From Magnetococcales bacterium (lineage in GTDB: Bacteria > Pseudomonadota > Magnetococcia > Magnetococcales > UBA8363), in NCBI GenBank assembly GCA_015228925.1, contig JADGCQ010000031.1, forward strand, positions 1-36,406: a stretch of DNA of 36,406 nt, in the 5' to 3' direction. The position numbers were made by a program, and so were the translations under genes. This document shows positions 16,726 through 24,641 of this stretch, piece after piece. The notes below the pieces were generated by a model. It worked only from the letters and a program-made list of their open reading frames with translations. It made no database searches and was not told the DNA's origin. How positions within the stretch are numbered: the first letter of the stretch is position 1; each line of letters starts with the position of its first letter.

Positions 16726-17831
16726 TTATTCACCCTATGAAAGATCATTGGCGTAACTGTGTGCGACATGAGAATGATCATGTCTCTGATTTTGTAAAAC
16801 ATTATTTTACCGAGACTCGTCAGGTACTTCTGATTGCCGGGGCTGGCTTTGACCCTCGCAGCCGCATGGTCACCGAACTGTTGTCACCTCAATGCACAGG
16901 AAGAATAAAAGGGATTTTTTTGAGGGAAGAGCGACTCAGTACCCCAGATCCAGGGCTTAAATCCAGAGCTGATCAGAACGAAGCTGTCCTACGTCAACTC
17001 GTACCAAATTATGATATCTTCAAATTAAATATTTTTGCAAGTGACGGTGCTGTCATTCTTGGAACAGAACTTCAAAAATTAATAAATAACGAAATGCTGG
17101 TCGGAATTACAGATATTGTTTTTGATGTATCAGCTATTTCCTTGGGTGTTTGTTTTACATTGGCTAGAATGCTCCTTAAAAAATGTCATGAAGCATCACC
17201 GTGTATCAATATGCACCTTTTTCTGTCGTTTCATCCTGGAATTGATGCAGATATTAGGACAGATGACGATGATCGAATATCTACACTCCGTGGATATCTG
17301 AAGCCGAATGCTTTAGAGGAAGACAAGAACAAAGCAAGACTTTGGATACCGATTCTGAGTAAACGCAAACGGGCCGCTCTTATCCGTATTCGTGAAAAAC
17401 TCCGAGATGATCAAGATGATGTCGATATTTGCCCTGTCTTACCATTTCCTACTCAAAATCCTGGGATTGGAGATAGCTTGGTGGAAGCCTTTCAATCCGA
17501 ATTTGAAAATGCATGGGATGTGGACTATCGTAACATCATCTATGCGGCTGAGGATGATCCACTTGACCTGTACGAAACCATCCTCAAACTGTACGACAAG
17601 CGAGAGAAGGCGTTTGGTGGTCTGAACGGATCACAAATCATCTTGTCTCCCGGTGGTAGTAAAGTGCTGGCTTTGGGAGCCATGCTGGCGGCCATTGCCC
17701 TTGACTTGCCTGTCCTGTACGTCGAAGATGTCTCCTATCATTTGGGTGATTCCAGCGCAATGGATCAACGATCTCAAGCAAGCAAAATCGTTCATCTTTG
17801 GTTACTCGGTGATGCCTACCCGGCAGGATGA
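16722..17831 (+). CDS. Rossmann-like protein of the accessory cassette (possible ligand sensor)
   Basis: I do not recognise the family of this 369-residue protein. An N-terminal Rossmann-type start is visible: strand V-L-L-I-A-G-A-G-F-D-P-R-S near residues 35-47. A second segment near residues 305-335 reads I-L-S-P-G-G-S-K-V-L-A-L-G-A, then helix residues, then P-V-L-Y-V-E. That G-G-S/T-K plus L-Y-V-E arrangement resembles the T-G-G-T-K segment of CARF-like (nucleotide-ligand-binding) domains, so a sensor role is a reasonable guess. The start overlaps the ATPase stop and the stop overlaps the SIS-HAD start (ATGA at both ends), so all three are likely made in fixed proportion. A second in-frame ATG at 16738 is possible. 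Confidence 0.6.
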   Translation: MIIHPMKDHWRNCVRHENDHVSDFVKHYFTETRQVLLIAGAGFDPRSRMVTELLSPQCTGRIKGIFLREERLSTPDPGLKSRADQNEAVLRQLVPNYDIFKLNIFASDGAVILGTELQKLINNEMLVGITDIVFDVSAISLGVCFTLARMLLKKCHEASPCINMHLFLSFHPGIDADIRTDDDDRISTLRGYLKPNALEEDKNKARLWIPILSKRKRAALIRIREKLRDDQDDVDICPVLPFPTQNPGIGDSLVEAFQSEFENAWDVDYRNIIYAAEDDPLDLYETILKLYDKREKAFGGLNGSQIILSPGGSKVLALGAMLAAIALDLPVLYVEDVSYHLGDSSAMDQRSQASKIVHLWLLGDAYPAG

Positions 17832-19750
17832 GACTCATGGAACGCTCAATAACGCGCTTCCGCCAACAGATGGATCGTTTGCCGGAAACTATCCGAAATG
17901 TGGGTGTCATTGATCCCCAACGACTGTCCAGTGCCTTGGTGCATACTGAATCTGACTTGGTTGTGGCGGTAGGCTCTGGTGGATCACTGGTTACCTGCGA
18001 ATTTTTGCGTCTGTGTCGTGCCTATGCCTTAGGGGCTGAGACCATCTGTCTAACCCCTCTTGCATGGATAGGCCGTTCTGGATTGGTAGAAAGACGCCCC
18101 CTTTGGCTGTTCAGTGCGGGTGGAAATAATCCAGACATTCTTTCCACTGTTCAAGCAGCCGTGGGGACCGGGTGTCAACGGTTGAATTTACTAACGGCTA
18201 CCCCCACCTCTCCTCTTGCGGACATTATACAAAAGTATGCAGCAGGATGTGTGCATACACTCGATGGTTTGACCGAAAAAGATGGCTTTTTGGCTGTACA
18301 CTCTCTGATAGGATCCTGCCTCGCCATTGTCCGAGGTTTCTCACCCTGGGGGGAGAAGGAAATTTATCACGATCATGCCCTGCGTCTGGCGAACGCGCTG
18401 GAACCGGAATGTCGCCATAATCGGACCGACCACGCCACTGTGTTGCTCAATAAGTCCCATTGGCTCGTTTTGTACGATCCTTTGATCATCCCAGCGGCGA
18501 TTGCTATGGAAACGAGTTGCCATGAACTGGGTTTGGCTTCCGTTCAAATGACGGATTTCAGAAATTTTGCTCATGGACGCCACGTTGGGTTATTGCGTAT
18601 GCAGCACGCAACCGCCATCATATCCTTGGTGACCCCGCGAACGGAGGCTATTTGGAACGGCATTCGGGAATTGTTGCCCGTTGCAATTCCATCCATCACA
18701 CTTAATTATCAGACCCCCATTCCGTGGTCGGCACTTCATGCCATTGGAGATGTCTTAACCATTTTGGAACGGGTCAGTGAGTATCAGCATTTAGATGCTG
18801 CTAAACCAGGTGTTCCAGAATTTGGCAAAGCCATCTATTCAGAACCATCCATTCTGGGCTTAACCGAAGGTATGGATACCCCATGGAAAAGAAAGGCCAA
18901 CATCAATACCAAAAGCGGGTGGACAGACCACCGATGGATGACTGCTGAACGGACCGTTCGACGTACCTTACGCCAGACCGTGTTTCGGGGTCTGTTGCTA
19001 GATTTTGACGGTACTGTGGTCGGCAATCCCCAACAAGTTGCCGCAAACTGGGTCAAAGAATGGCTCACCACTTTGTTGGACAATGGTTCTATCCTGGGTA
19101 TTGCGTCTGGGCGTGGAGGATCCCTCACAGAGGCATTGCGCTCACTCATCCCAGAAAAATATTGGGACTGTGTTCTGGTGGGATATTACAATGGTGGATT
19201 GCTTCTTCCTCTGTCTCAATCTTTTGATAAAGAGACGCTGCTTTCCTCACCGGCATTATGCAAAATTATTGATGCCGTAGAGACACATCAGCAAATCCAA
19301 GGTTTGGTTCGAGATAGTAAATCGGGTTCCTTGCAATACGTCCTTTACCCAGAAAAGGGAATTTCTGTTAAAATATTGGCGGATGAAATTTTGATGTTGG
19401 TCAGTATGTTGTCTTTGAAGTCGGAGGTAAGGATCTTATGTTCCGACCATTCGGTGGATATCTGCCCCGTGACATCCAGCAAACGGAACGTTTTGGAAAA
19501 AATGATGTCTCAATATCAAGGAGATCAAAACAGGGCTATCCTCCGTGTCGGTGACAAGGGTAACCAGGGGGGAAATGATTACGATATCTTAGATAGCCCG
19601 TTTGGTCTGAGTGTTGCGGATGTCTCTGACCGACCCGAAGCGTGCTGGAATTTACTGCCGCAAACACTGTCGGGACCGGAAGGATTGCGCTACTATAGCC
19701 GGTGTATCCAATGGGTTGGGTCGGGAAATTTCTTGTTCGATCCAATCTAA
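17828..19750 (+). CDS. SIS (sugar isomerase)-HAD phosphatase fusion protein
   Basis: This 640-residue protein joins two domains. The N-terminal half (about 25-330) has SIS-type segments: V-A-V-G-S-G-G-S near residue 43, and L-W-L-F-S-A-G-G-N-N-P-D near residue 95. A second SIS-like repeat around 205-260 suggests the double-SIS layout of sugar-phosphate isomerases or GlmS-like proteins. The C-terminal part is a HAD hydrolase with motif I D392-F-D-G-T and a motif IV-like G-D-K-G-N-Q-G-G-N-D-Y-D near residues 576-587. It resembles sugar-phosphate phosphatases such as the sucrose- or trehalose-phosphatase/Cof type. Together these suggest isomerisation and dephosphorylation of a phosphosugar. It is coupled to the preceding gene by ATGA and followed after 60 nt by a PfkB kinase. 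Confidence 0.78.
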   Translation: MRLMERSITRFRQQMDRLPETIRNVGVIDPQRLSSALVHTESDLVVAVGSGGSLVTCEFLRLCRAYALGAETICLTPLAWIGRSGLVERRPLWLFSAGGNNPDILSTVQAAVGTGCQRLNLLTATPTSPLADIIQKYAAGCVHTLDGLTEKDGFLAVHSLIGSCLAIVRGFSPWGEKEIYHDHALRLANALEPECRHNRTDHATVLLNKSHWLVLYDPLIIPAAIAMETSCHELGLASVQMTDFRNFAHGRHVGLLRMQHATAIISLVTPRTEAIWNGIRELLPVAIPSITLNYQTPIPWSALHAIGDVLTILERVSEYQHLDAAKPGVPEFGKAIYSEPSILGLTEGMDTPWKRKANINTKSGWTDHRWMTAERTVRRTLRQTVFRGLLLDFDGTVVGNPQQVAANWVKEWLTTLLDNGSILGIASGRGGSLTEALRSLIPEKYWDCVLVGYYNGGLLLPLSQSFDKETLLSSPALCKIIDAVETHQQIQGLVRDSKSGSLQYVLYPEKGISVKILADEILMLVSMLSLKSEVRILCSDHSVDICPVTSSKRNVLEKMMSQYQGDQNRAILRVGDKGNQGGNDYDILDSPFGLSVADVSDRPEACWNLLPQTLSGPEGLRYYSRCIQWVGSGNFLFDPI

Positions 19751-19810
19751 AAACAACTCAATAAACAATGCGTTATACGGTAATTATTTCGGATGTATGA
19801 GGAAATTCCG

Positions 19811-20839
19811 ATGATCAGCATAGCCACCGGACAGGCCATCGATCCCGCAGTCTCTGGATCGGGTTTGTTGGCTCTGGATGTGATTTTTGGACCCGAAGGC
19901 CCTGTTGCCTTACCAGGAGGGACCTGCGGCAATGTTTTGTTAACCTTGGGTGAAATGGGTCATATCACGATGCCCCTCGCACATCTCGGTCATGACCAAC
20001 CCGGTCAAATGATCAATGATGAATTTCGTCGCGTTGGTGCCATCTTAGAAGGTCTGCATCACGACTCGTCAATCTCGACACCCATCATTCTACAATATTG
20101 GCATCGTGATCCCAAGGATGGGGAAGACCATTATTTTTCATTCCGCTCTCCGACGACCAATAAACGTTTTCCCGCCTATCGGACCATATCCAATACTTTG
20201 GTTGAGGAGATAGCACCAAGATTGTCGAAAATTGCAATTTTTTTCTTTGATCGCATCTCTCATCCGATATTACGCGCGGCTAAGTTGGCAAAACATGGGG
20301 GGGCGACGATTATTTTTGAACCTTCATCGATCGATGATCCGATACTCTTTCAGCAGGCCATGGAAACCTGCCATATCCTCAAATTTTCAGAAAAAAGATT
20401 GGGGCATGAAATGGAATCGATGTTGCGTTCCACTTCAAAGCCTGAGTTGATTATCAAGACAAAAGGGTGTCATGGTATTGAGGTTATCATGAGGGGACGA
20501 TCTGGTTGTGAACATGTTTCAATGCCCGCTCCGGTGGCTCCTCGATTAATCGATTCTTGTGGATCTGGAGATGCGGTTACTGCGATCTTGATTCATTTAT
20601 TATTGACACAACATGACAGAAGCTCACGCGCTATATTGGATTATCTGGCCTATGGTCAGGAAATAGCGGCAATTAATTGTGGATTTCTTGGTGCGCGTGG
20701 AGCATTTCTGTCTCTAGGATGGTCATCGCTGGTATCCAATGTCACTGATCGTCGCAAGGTTCCGAAAAGAATGATCAAGCGTACCAGCCCATTTGCAGGA
20801 CTCGAAAAGGGGCAATCTGGAACGCTTTTTTTGTCATAA
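19811..20839 (+). CDS. PfkB (ribokinase) family carbohydrate kinase
   Basis: This 342-residue protein belongs to the ribokinase/PfkB fold. Near its end it has the family ATP/anion-hole motif D248-S-C-G-S-G-D254, with D254 as the catalytic base. The N-terminal half has the substrate-side P-G-G-T-C-G-N-V-L segment typical of the family (G-G-x-x-x-N). It should phosphorylate a sugar or nucleoside, and the substrate is unknown. The start chosen is the ATG at 19811, which has a GAGGA site at about 7-nt spacing. An earlier ATG at 19793 lies before that site. It is the last gene of the co-directional unit. Its stop is 30 nt from the convergent NADAR stop. Confidence 0.83.
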   Translation: MISIATGQAIDPAVSGSGLLALDVIFGPEGPVALPGGTCGNVLLTLGEMGHITMPLAHLGHDQPGQMINDEFRRVGAILEGLHHDSSISTPIILQYWHRDPKDGEDHYFSFRSPTTNKRFPAYRTISNTLVEEIAPRLSKIAIFFFDRISHPILRAAKLAKHGGATIIFEPSSIDDPILFQQAMETCHILKFSEKRLGHEMESMLRSTSKPELIIKTKGCHGIEVIMRGRSGCEHVSMPAPVAPRLIDSCGSGDAVTAILIHLLLTQHDRSSRAILDYLAYGQEIAAINCGFLGARGAFLSLGWSSLVSNVTDRRKVPKRMIKRTSPFAGLEKGQSGTLFLS

Positions 20840-20869
20840 TTACGCCGATTATTTACAGGAAATTTAAGT

Positions 20870-21442
20870 TTATCCGTATGCCACGGTCTTTTCCATGCCG
20901 TATGACAAAGCAGATTCTGTAGACTGGGTACCCTTTGGATTAGGAAGGGATTTTTTCACCGATTCTGACGGTTGAAGCAAGATTTCCCGGATTTCCATCA
21001 ACAGAATACCTAACATATTTTTTCCTTTTCCGTTCACTTCTCCCCATAGACGATTGACTGGTGAGTCCGTGTTGGCGGCTTCGACCAAACGCGCATTCCC
21101 GGTAGACCGTAGCACATCGGCCAAATCTGGGTGCTGAACGAATTTCTCTTTCAGGATCTGTTTCATTCGGTCGAATTTAATGTTGTTCCAGTCTGATCGC
21201 ACATCCCAAATATAGAGTCCATGTGCTGCCATGGCTACCAGGGAGGGTGACGGGGCTGCCATCAACCAATCACGAACCTCTTTTTTCCGGGGCTTTCCGG
21301 CTTGGTAGGCGTGTTCAGCCGTTGGGAAAATCTCCCCTTCAAACAGGATTTCCCGCTTATATAAATTGCTAAACACACCATATGGTTTCTCATTGGCACG
21401 GTAGAATTGAATTTCATGGAGCATCTCGGTCTTTCTGACCAT
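20870..21442 (-). CDS. NADAR family N-glycosidase (DUF1768/YbiA-like)
   Basis: This 190-residue protein has the NADAR signature. It opens with F-Y-R-A-N-E-K-P-Y-G-V-F-S-N-L-Y, continues with F-P-T-A-E-H-A-Y-Q-A, and later has L-R-S-T-G-N-A-R-L-V-E-A and R-L-W-G. The acidic and aromatic residues in these blocks form the active site in the family. Known members cleave N-glycosidic bonds of riboflavin-pathway intermediates, and others remove ADP-ribose from guanine in nucleic acid as antitoxins. The C-terminal 35 residues are a non-conserved tail. The ATG at 21442 follows an AAGGGAA site. It faces the PfkB gene, so it may be an autonomous partner of the island rather than part of its operon. Confidence 0.88.
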   Translation of the reverse strand: MVRKTEMLHEIQFYRANEKPYGVFSNLYKREILFEGEIFPTAEHAYQAGKPRKKEVRDWLMAAPSPSLVAMAAHGLYIWDVRSDWNNIKFDRMKQILKEKFVQHPDLADVLRSTGNARLVEAANTDSPVNRLWGEVNGKGKNMLGILLMEIREILLQPSESVKKSLPNPKGTQSTESALSYGMEKTVAYG

Positions 21443-21456
21443 CGTGTATTTCCCTT

Positions 21457-21470
21457 AATCAACATTGATT
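21457..21470. promoter_or_regulatory. Palindrome in the NADAR leader (possible operator)
   Basis: AATCAA at 21457-21462 and TTGATT at 21465-21470 form a perfect 6+6 inverted repeat with a 2-nt centre. It lies between the predicted -10 box and the NADAR start codon. Binding by a regulator is possible but not shown. Confidence 0.25.
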
Positions 21471-21494
21471 ATTCTTTCCGGAACATCTCGTGCG

Positions 21495-21523
21495 ATCCTA
21501 TCATGGTTTTATCAATGGTTCAA
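21495..21523 (-). promoter_or_regulatory. Possible sigma70-type promoter of the NADAR gene
   Basis: Read on the minus strand, TTGAAC (21523-21518) is followed after 17 nt by TAGGAT (21500-21495). The start codon at 21442 lies about 45 nt beyond the expected transcription start. The spacing is ideal and both boxes are partial matches. Confidence 0.35.
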
Positions 21524-21945
21524 CGGAGTTAACCCAGGGGTACAGGATAATCGTAAATGAATGTCGCAAGATAGCAATATCTTTTTCCGGTAAAGAAACA
21601 GCAGAGAGATTGCTATCCATTTCAGAATCTTTCCTGGCTGTTGCGTTTAGGTGATGTTTACCGGATGACGGTGATTTACGGGAAGGGGTGGAGGAAAAAA
21701 CTGGAGATCAAACTGGGCGGTAAGGTAGAATGGGATGTGGCGTGCATGTGATCGCTGGTCACACAGGGAAGTCTGGATGCCGCCAAAAAGAAAAAAATGT
21801 AAGGGGTGACGCAGTCGTTTGTAGAGAGTGTGGGGATGTGGAACTCTGGAAAGGGAAAAATCGCCAATTTCCGGTTTGATCCAACATCTGGGGGAGACGG
21901 GAAAACTTACCGAAGGATAAAGAGTCAGAAAGAATAGGTAACTCG

Positions 21946-24603
21946 TTGATAAATACAGATGTCTCCAGCAATAGCAAGGGTTCCACGAAAGATCTGGAAA
22001 AGCATACGCCGATGATGGCCCAGTATTGGGAGATCAAGGGGCAGCATCCCGATGCCTTGTTGTTTTATCGCATGGGTGATTTTTATGAACTCTTCTTTGA
22101 AGATGCCAAGGTAGCTTCCCAGGTATTGGATATTGCTTTGACCGCCCGTGGCAAGGTGGCGGGTGAAGATATCCCTATGGCGGGAATTCCCTACCGCAAC
22201 CTGGATCAATATTTAAAAATCGCTGTGGAAGCGGGTTTCAAGGTGGCCATTTGTGAACAAATGGAACCTCCTGGATTGACCAAAGGTCCGGTGCGGCGTG
22301 AAGTCCTGCGGGTCGTTACCCGGGGTACGCTGACCGAAGAAACCATGCTGGAACCCGGAGCCAATAATTTTCTGGTCGCGATCGTGCCGCCAAACAAGCG
22401 GGATGAGGGGCCTGCCTTGGCCGCTTTGGACCTTTCCACGGGTGAGTTTCGTGTGGCCTTGGCGCAATCTTGGGACCATTGTGTGGGTCTTTTGTCCGCT
22501 TTGGCCCCCGTCGAGGTGGTGGTGGTTCAAGGTTGGAATCCACCGGAACTGTTAAACCCATGGAAAGAGATGTTGACCCGGCGTCCCTCCTGGGAGTTTG
22601 ATTTGAAACAGGCGCGGGGGGTGTTGTTGGAGCATTTTCAGGTGGCCAGTCTTGAAGGGTTTGGCTTGGAGCGTTCTTTGACAGGGCAGGCGGCGGCGGC
22701 GGCGTTGATTTATTATTGCCGCGATGCCCAGCGGGGGGCACTCAATCATCTCAGCGGCTTGTCGGTCATGACCTCCGATGCGGGGATGGTGTTGGATGAG
22801 GCCTGTCGCAGCCACCTTGAAATCAACGTCAGTTTGCGCTCGGGTGCGTGCCAGGGAAGTCTGCGGGGGGTGTTGGATCAGACGGTGACCGCCATGGGGA
22901 GCCGAATGTTCGGCCAATGGTTGAACTATCCTCTCCAGGATATCGATGCCATTGGTGCCCGTCAGGAAGGTGTCGCTTGGTTGTTGGAGCATGGATTGGA
23001 GCGGGATGGGTTGCGTGGTCGCCTCAAGGAGGTGCGCGACTTGGAGCGTCTGTTGGGGCGCATTGTATTGCGGCGGGCCTCTCCGAGAGATTTGGGTGCC
23101 CTGCGCGATACCCTGCTGGCTTTTCCCAAACTGGTCCACTTTTTGGAAGCGGAATCGTTGCCGGGACTGTTGTTGGAGGTGCGTCGGGGCCTTGTAGACT
23201 ATGAGCCATTGATGGCGCGGTTGCAATCGTGCCTCGTGGATGTTTTACCCGCATCTTTGAAGGATGGCCCTTTTTTTCGTCCAGGGTTTGATCTGGAGTT
23301 GGACCGGCTGCGTGATTTGGCCGGGGGGGGGCGTGAAGGGCTGATGCGTCTGGAGGCGGCAGAGCGGGAGAAAACAGGGATTCCCAGTTTGAAAATCAAG
23401 TTTCATCGCAGTTTCGGCTATACCATCGATATCACCAATTCCCATAAAGACAAAGTCCCTTATTACTATCAGGCGCGTCAGACCATGACCGGCTCCATGC
23501 GCTATACGACGCCGGAATTGAAAGAATTCGAAGAACAGATATTGGAAGCCGAGGAACGATTGGCGGTTTTGGAAGGGCAATTGTTTGAAACCATCCTCAT
23601 GGAAGTGACTCACTATGTGGGTGATCTGCAACGCAGTGCGCGCCAATTGGCCATTTTGGATTGTCTGGCATCGTTTGCGCATACCGCCTATCAGCGGGGA
23701 TTTTGTCGCCCGTTGGTGGATGGGGAGGATCGCATTCGGATTGTTCGTGGACGCCACCCGGTGGTGGAGGCGTTTACCGAGGCCGACTTTGTGGCCAATG
23801 ATGCGCTGATTGATGGGGAAGGTCATCGGATTGGTTTGATTACCGGACCCAACATGTCGGGTAAGTCTACCTTTATGCGTCAGGTCGCTTTGATCGTGTT
23901 GATGGCCCATATCGGTTCTTTTGTCCCTGCCCAGACGGCGGCCATCGGGTTGACGGATCGCATTTTTACCCGGGTCGGGGCGGCGGATGACCTGGCGGGT
24001 GGACGTTCCACGTTTATGGTGGAAATGAGTGAAACCGCTTACATCCTCAACCATGCCACCTCCCGCTCCTTGATTATCTTGGATGAAATTGGTCGGGGTA
24101 CGGCGACGTATGAAGGGCTTTCCATCGCTTGGTCGGTGGTGGAATTTTTGCTGACCAGTGGTCGGGGCCGTACTCTGTTTGCGACCCATTATCATGAACT
24201 GACCGCTTTGGAAGCGATGTTTCCGGGTGTGGTCAATTATACCGTCGAGGTTCGGGAATCGGAGGGACGCCCTTTGTTTATGCATAGTATCATTCCGGGG
24301 GCGGCGGATCAGTCCTATGGGATACACATTGCCGAATGGGCGGGTATGCCGACGTTGGTGACCGAGCGGGCCTGGGAGATTTTGGCCGATTTACAACAGC
24401 GTGAACGGGGTGTGGTTCATGCACCGATCAAACCACCTCCGTCGCGACGACGCCGGACGAAGGATCCGGCGCAGATGACCTTGTTTCCAGATCTTCCCGG
24501 GTCGGCGGTGGTGGAGATGCTGGCTGATCTGAATCCTGATATTTTGTCGCCACGGGAGGCTTTGGAGGCGATTTATCGTTTGAAAGGTCTTTTGGGATCG
24601 TAA
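21946..24603 (+). CDS. mutS: DNA mismatch repair protein MutS
   Basis: This 885-residue protein recognises mismatches and small loops and, with MutL, starts repair. The N-terminal mismatch-binding motif D-F-Y-E is at residues 45-48. The Walker A motif G-P-N-M-S-G-K-S-T is near residues 633-641, followed by the conserved T-R-V-G-A-A-D-D and D-E-I-G-R-G-T segments and the F-A-T-H-Y-H-E-L motif. The length is normal for the family. The start is a TTG at 21946, because an in-frame stop precedes it and no ATG lies before the conserved H-T-P-M-M-x-Q-Y block at residues 20-27. The ribosome site is poor. It is the first chromosome-core gene after the island. Confidence 0.96.
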   Translation: MINTDVSSNSKGSTKDLEKHTPMMAQYWEIKGQHPDALLFYRMGDFYELFFEDAKVASQVLDIALTARGKVAGEDIPMAGIPYRNLDQYLKIAVEAGFKVAICEQMEPPGLTKGPVRREVLRVVTRGTLTEETMLEPGANNFLVAIVPPNKRDEGPALAALDLSTGEFRVALAQSWDHCVGLLSALAPVEVVVVQGWNPPELLNPWKEMLTRRPSWEFDLKQARGVLLEHFQVASLEGFGLERSLTGQAAAAALIYYCRDAQRGALNHLSGLSVMTSDAGMVLDEACRSHLEINVSLRSGACQGSLRGVLDQTVTAMGSRMFGQWLNYPLQDIDAIGARQEGVAWLLEHGLERDGLRGRLKEVRDLERLLGRIVLRRASPRDLGALRDTLLAFPKLVHFLEAESLPGLLLEVRRGLVDYEPLMARLQSCLVDVLPASLKDGPFFRPGFDLELDRLRDLAGGGREGLMRLEAAEREKTGIPSLKIKFHRSFGYTIDITNSHKDKVPYYYQARQTMTGSMRYTTPELKEFEEQILEAEERLAVLEGQLFETILMEVTHYVGDLQRSARQLAILDCLASFAHTAYQRGFCRPLVDGEDRIRIVRGRHPVVEAFTEADFVANDALIDGEGHRIGLITGPNMSGKSTFMRQVALIVLMAHIGSFVPAQTAAIGLTDRIFTRVGAADDLAGGRSTFMVEMSETAYILNHATSRSLIILDEIGRGTATYEGLSIAWSVVEFLLTSGRGRTLFATHYHELTALEAMFPGVVNYTVEVRESEGRPLFMHSIIPGAADQSYGIHIAEWAGMPTLVTERAWEILADLQQRERGVVHAPIKPPPSRRRRTKDPAQMTLFPDLPGSAVVEMLADLNPDILSPREALEAIYRLKGLLGS

Positions 24604-24641
24604 GGGTGTATTGACATAATCATAGAAGAGGCAGTTTGACC

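Larger units (their letters stand above)
21443..21945. other. Right border of the accessory island: 503 nt without a supported gene
   Basis: The left part carries the NADAR promoter candidate and a 14-nt palindrome. The rest holds no coding region I can support and no tRNA, integrase or attachment site that I recognise. It ends at the TTG start of mutS. Confidence 0.5.

Noticed and set aside
22552-24327. Long minus-strand frames across mutS
   Set aside because: They are antisense shadows of a full-length, strongly conserved MutS coding sequence.
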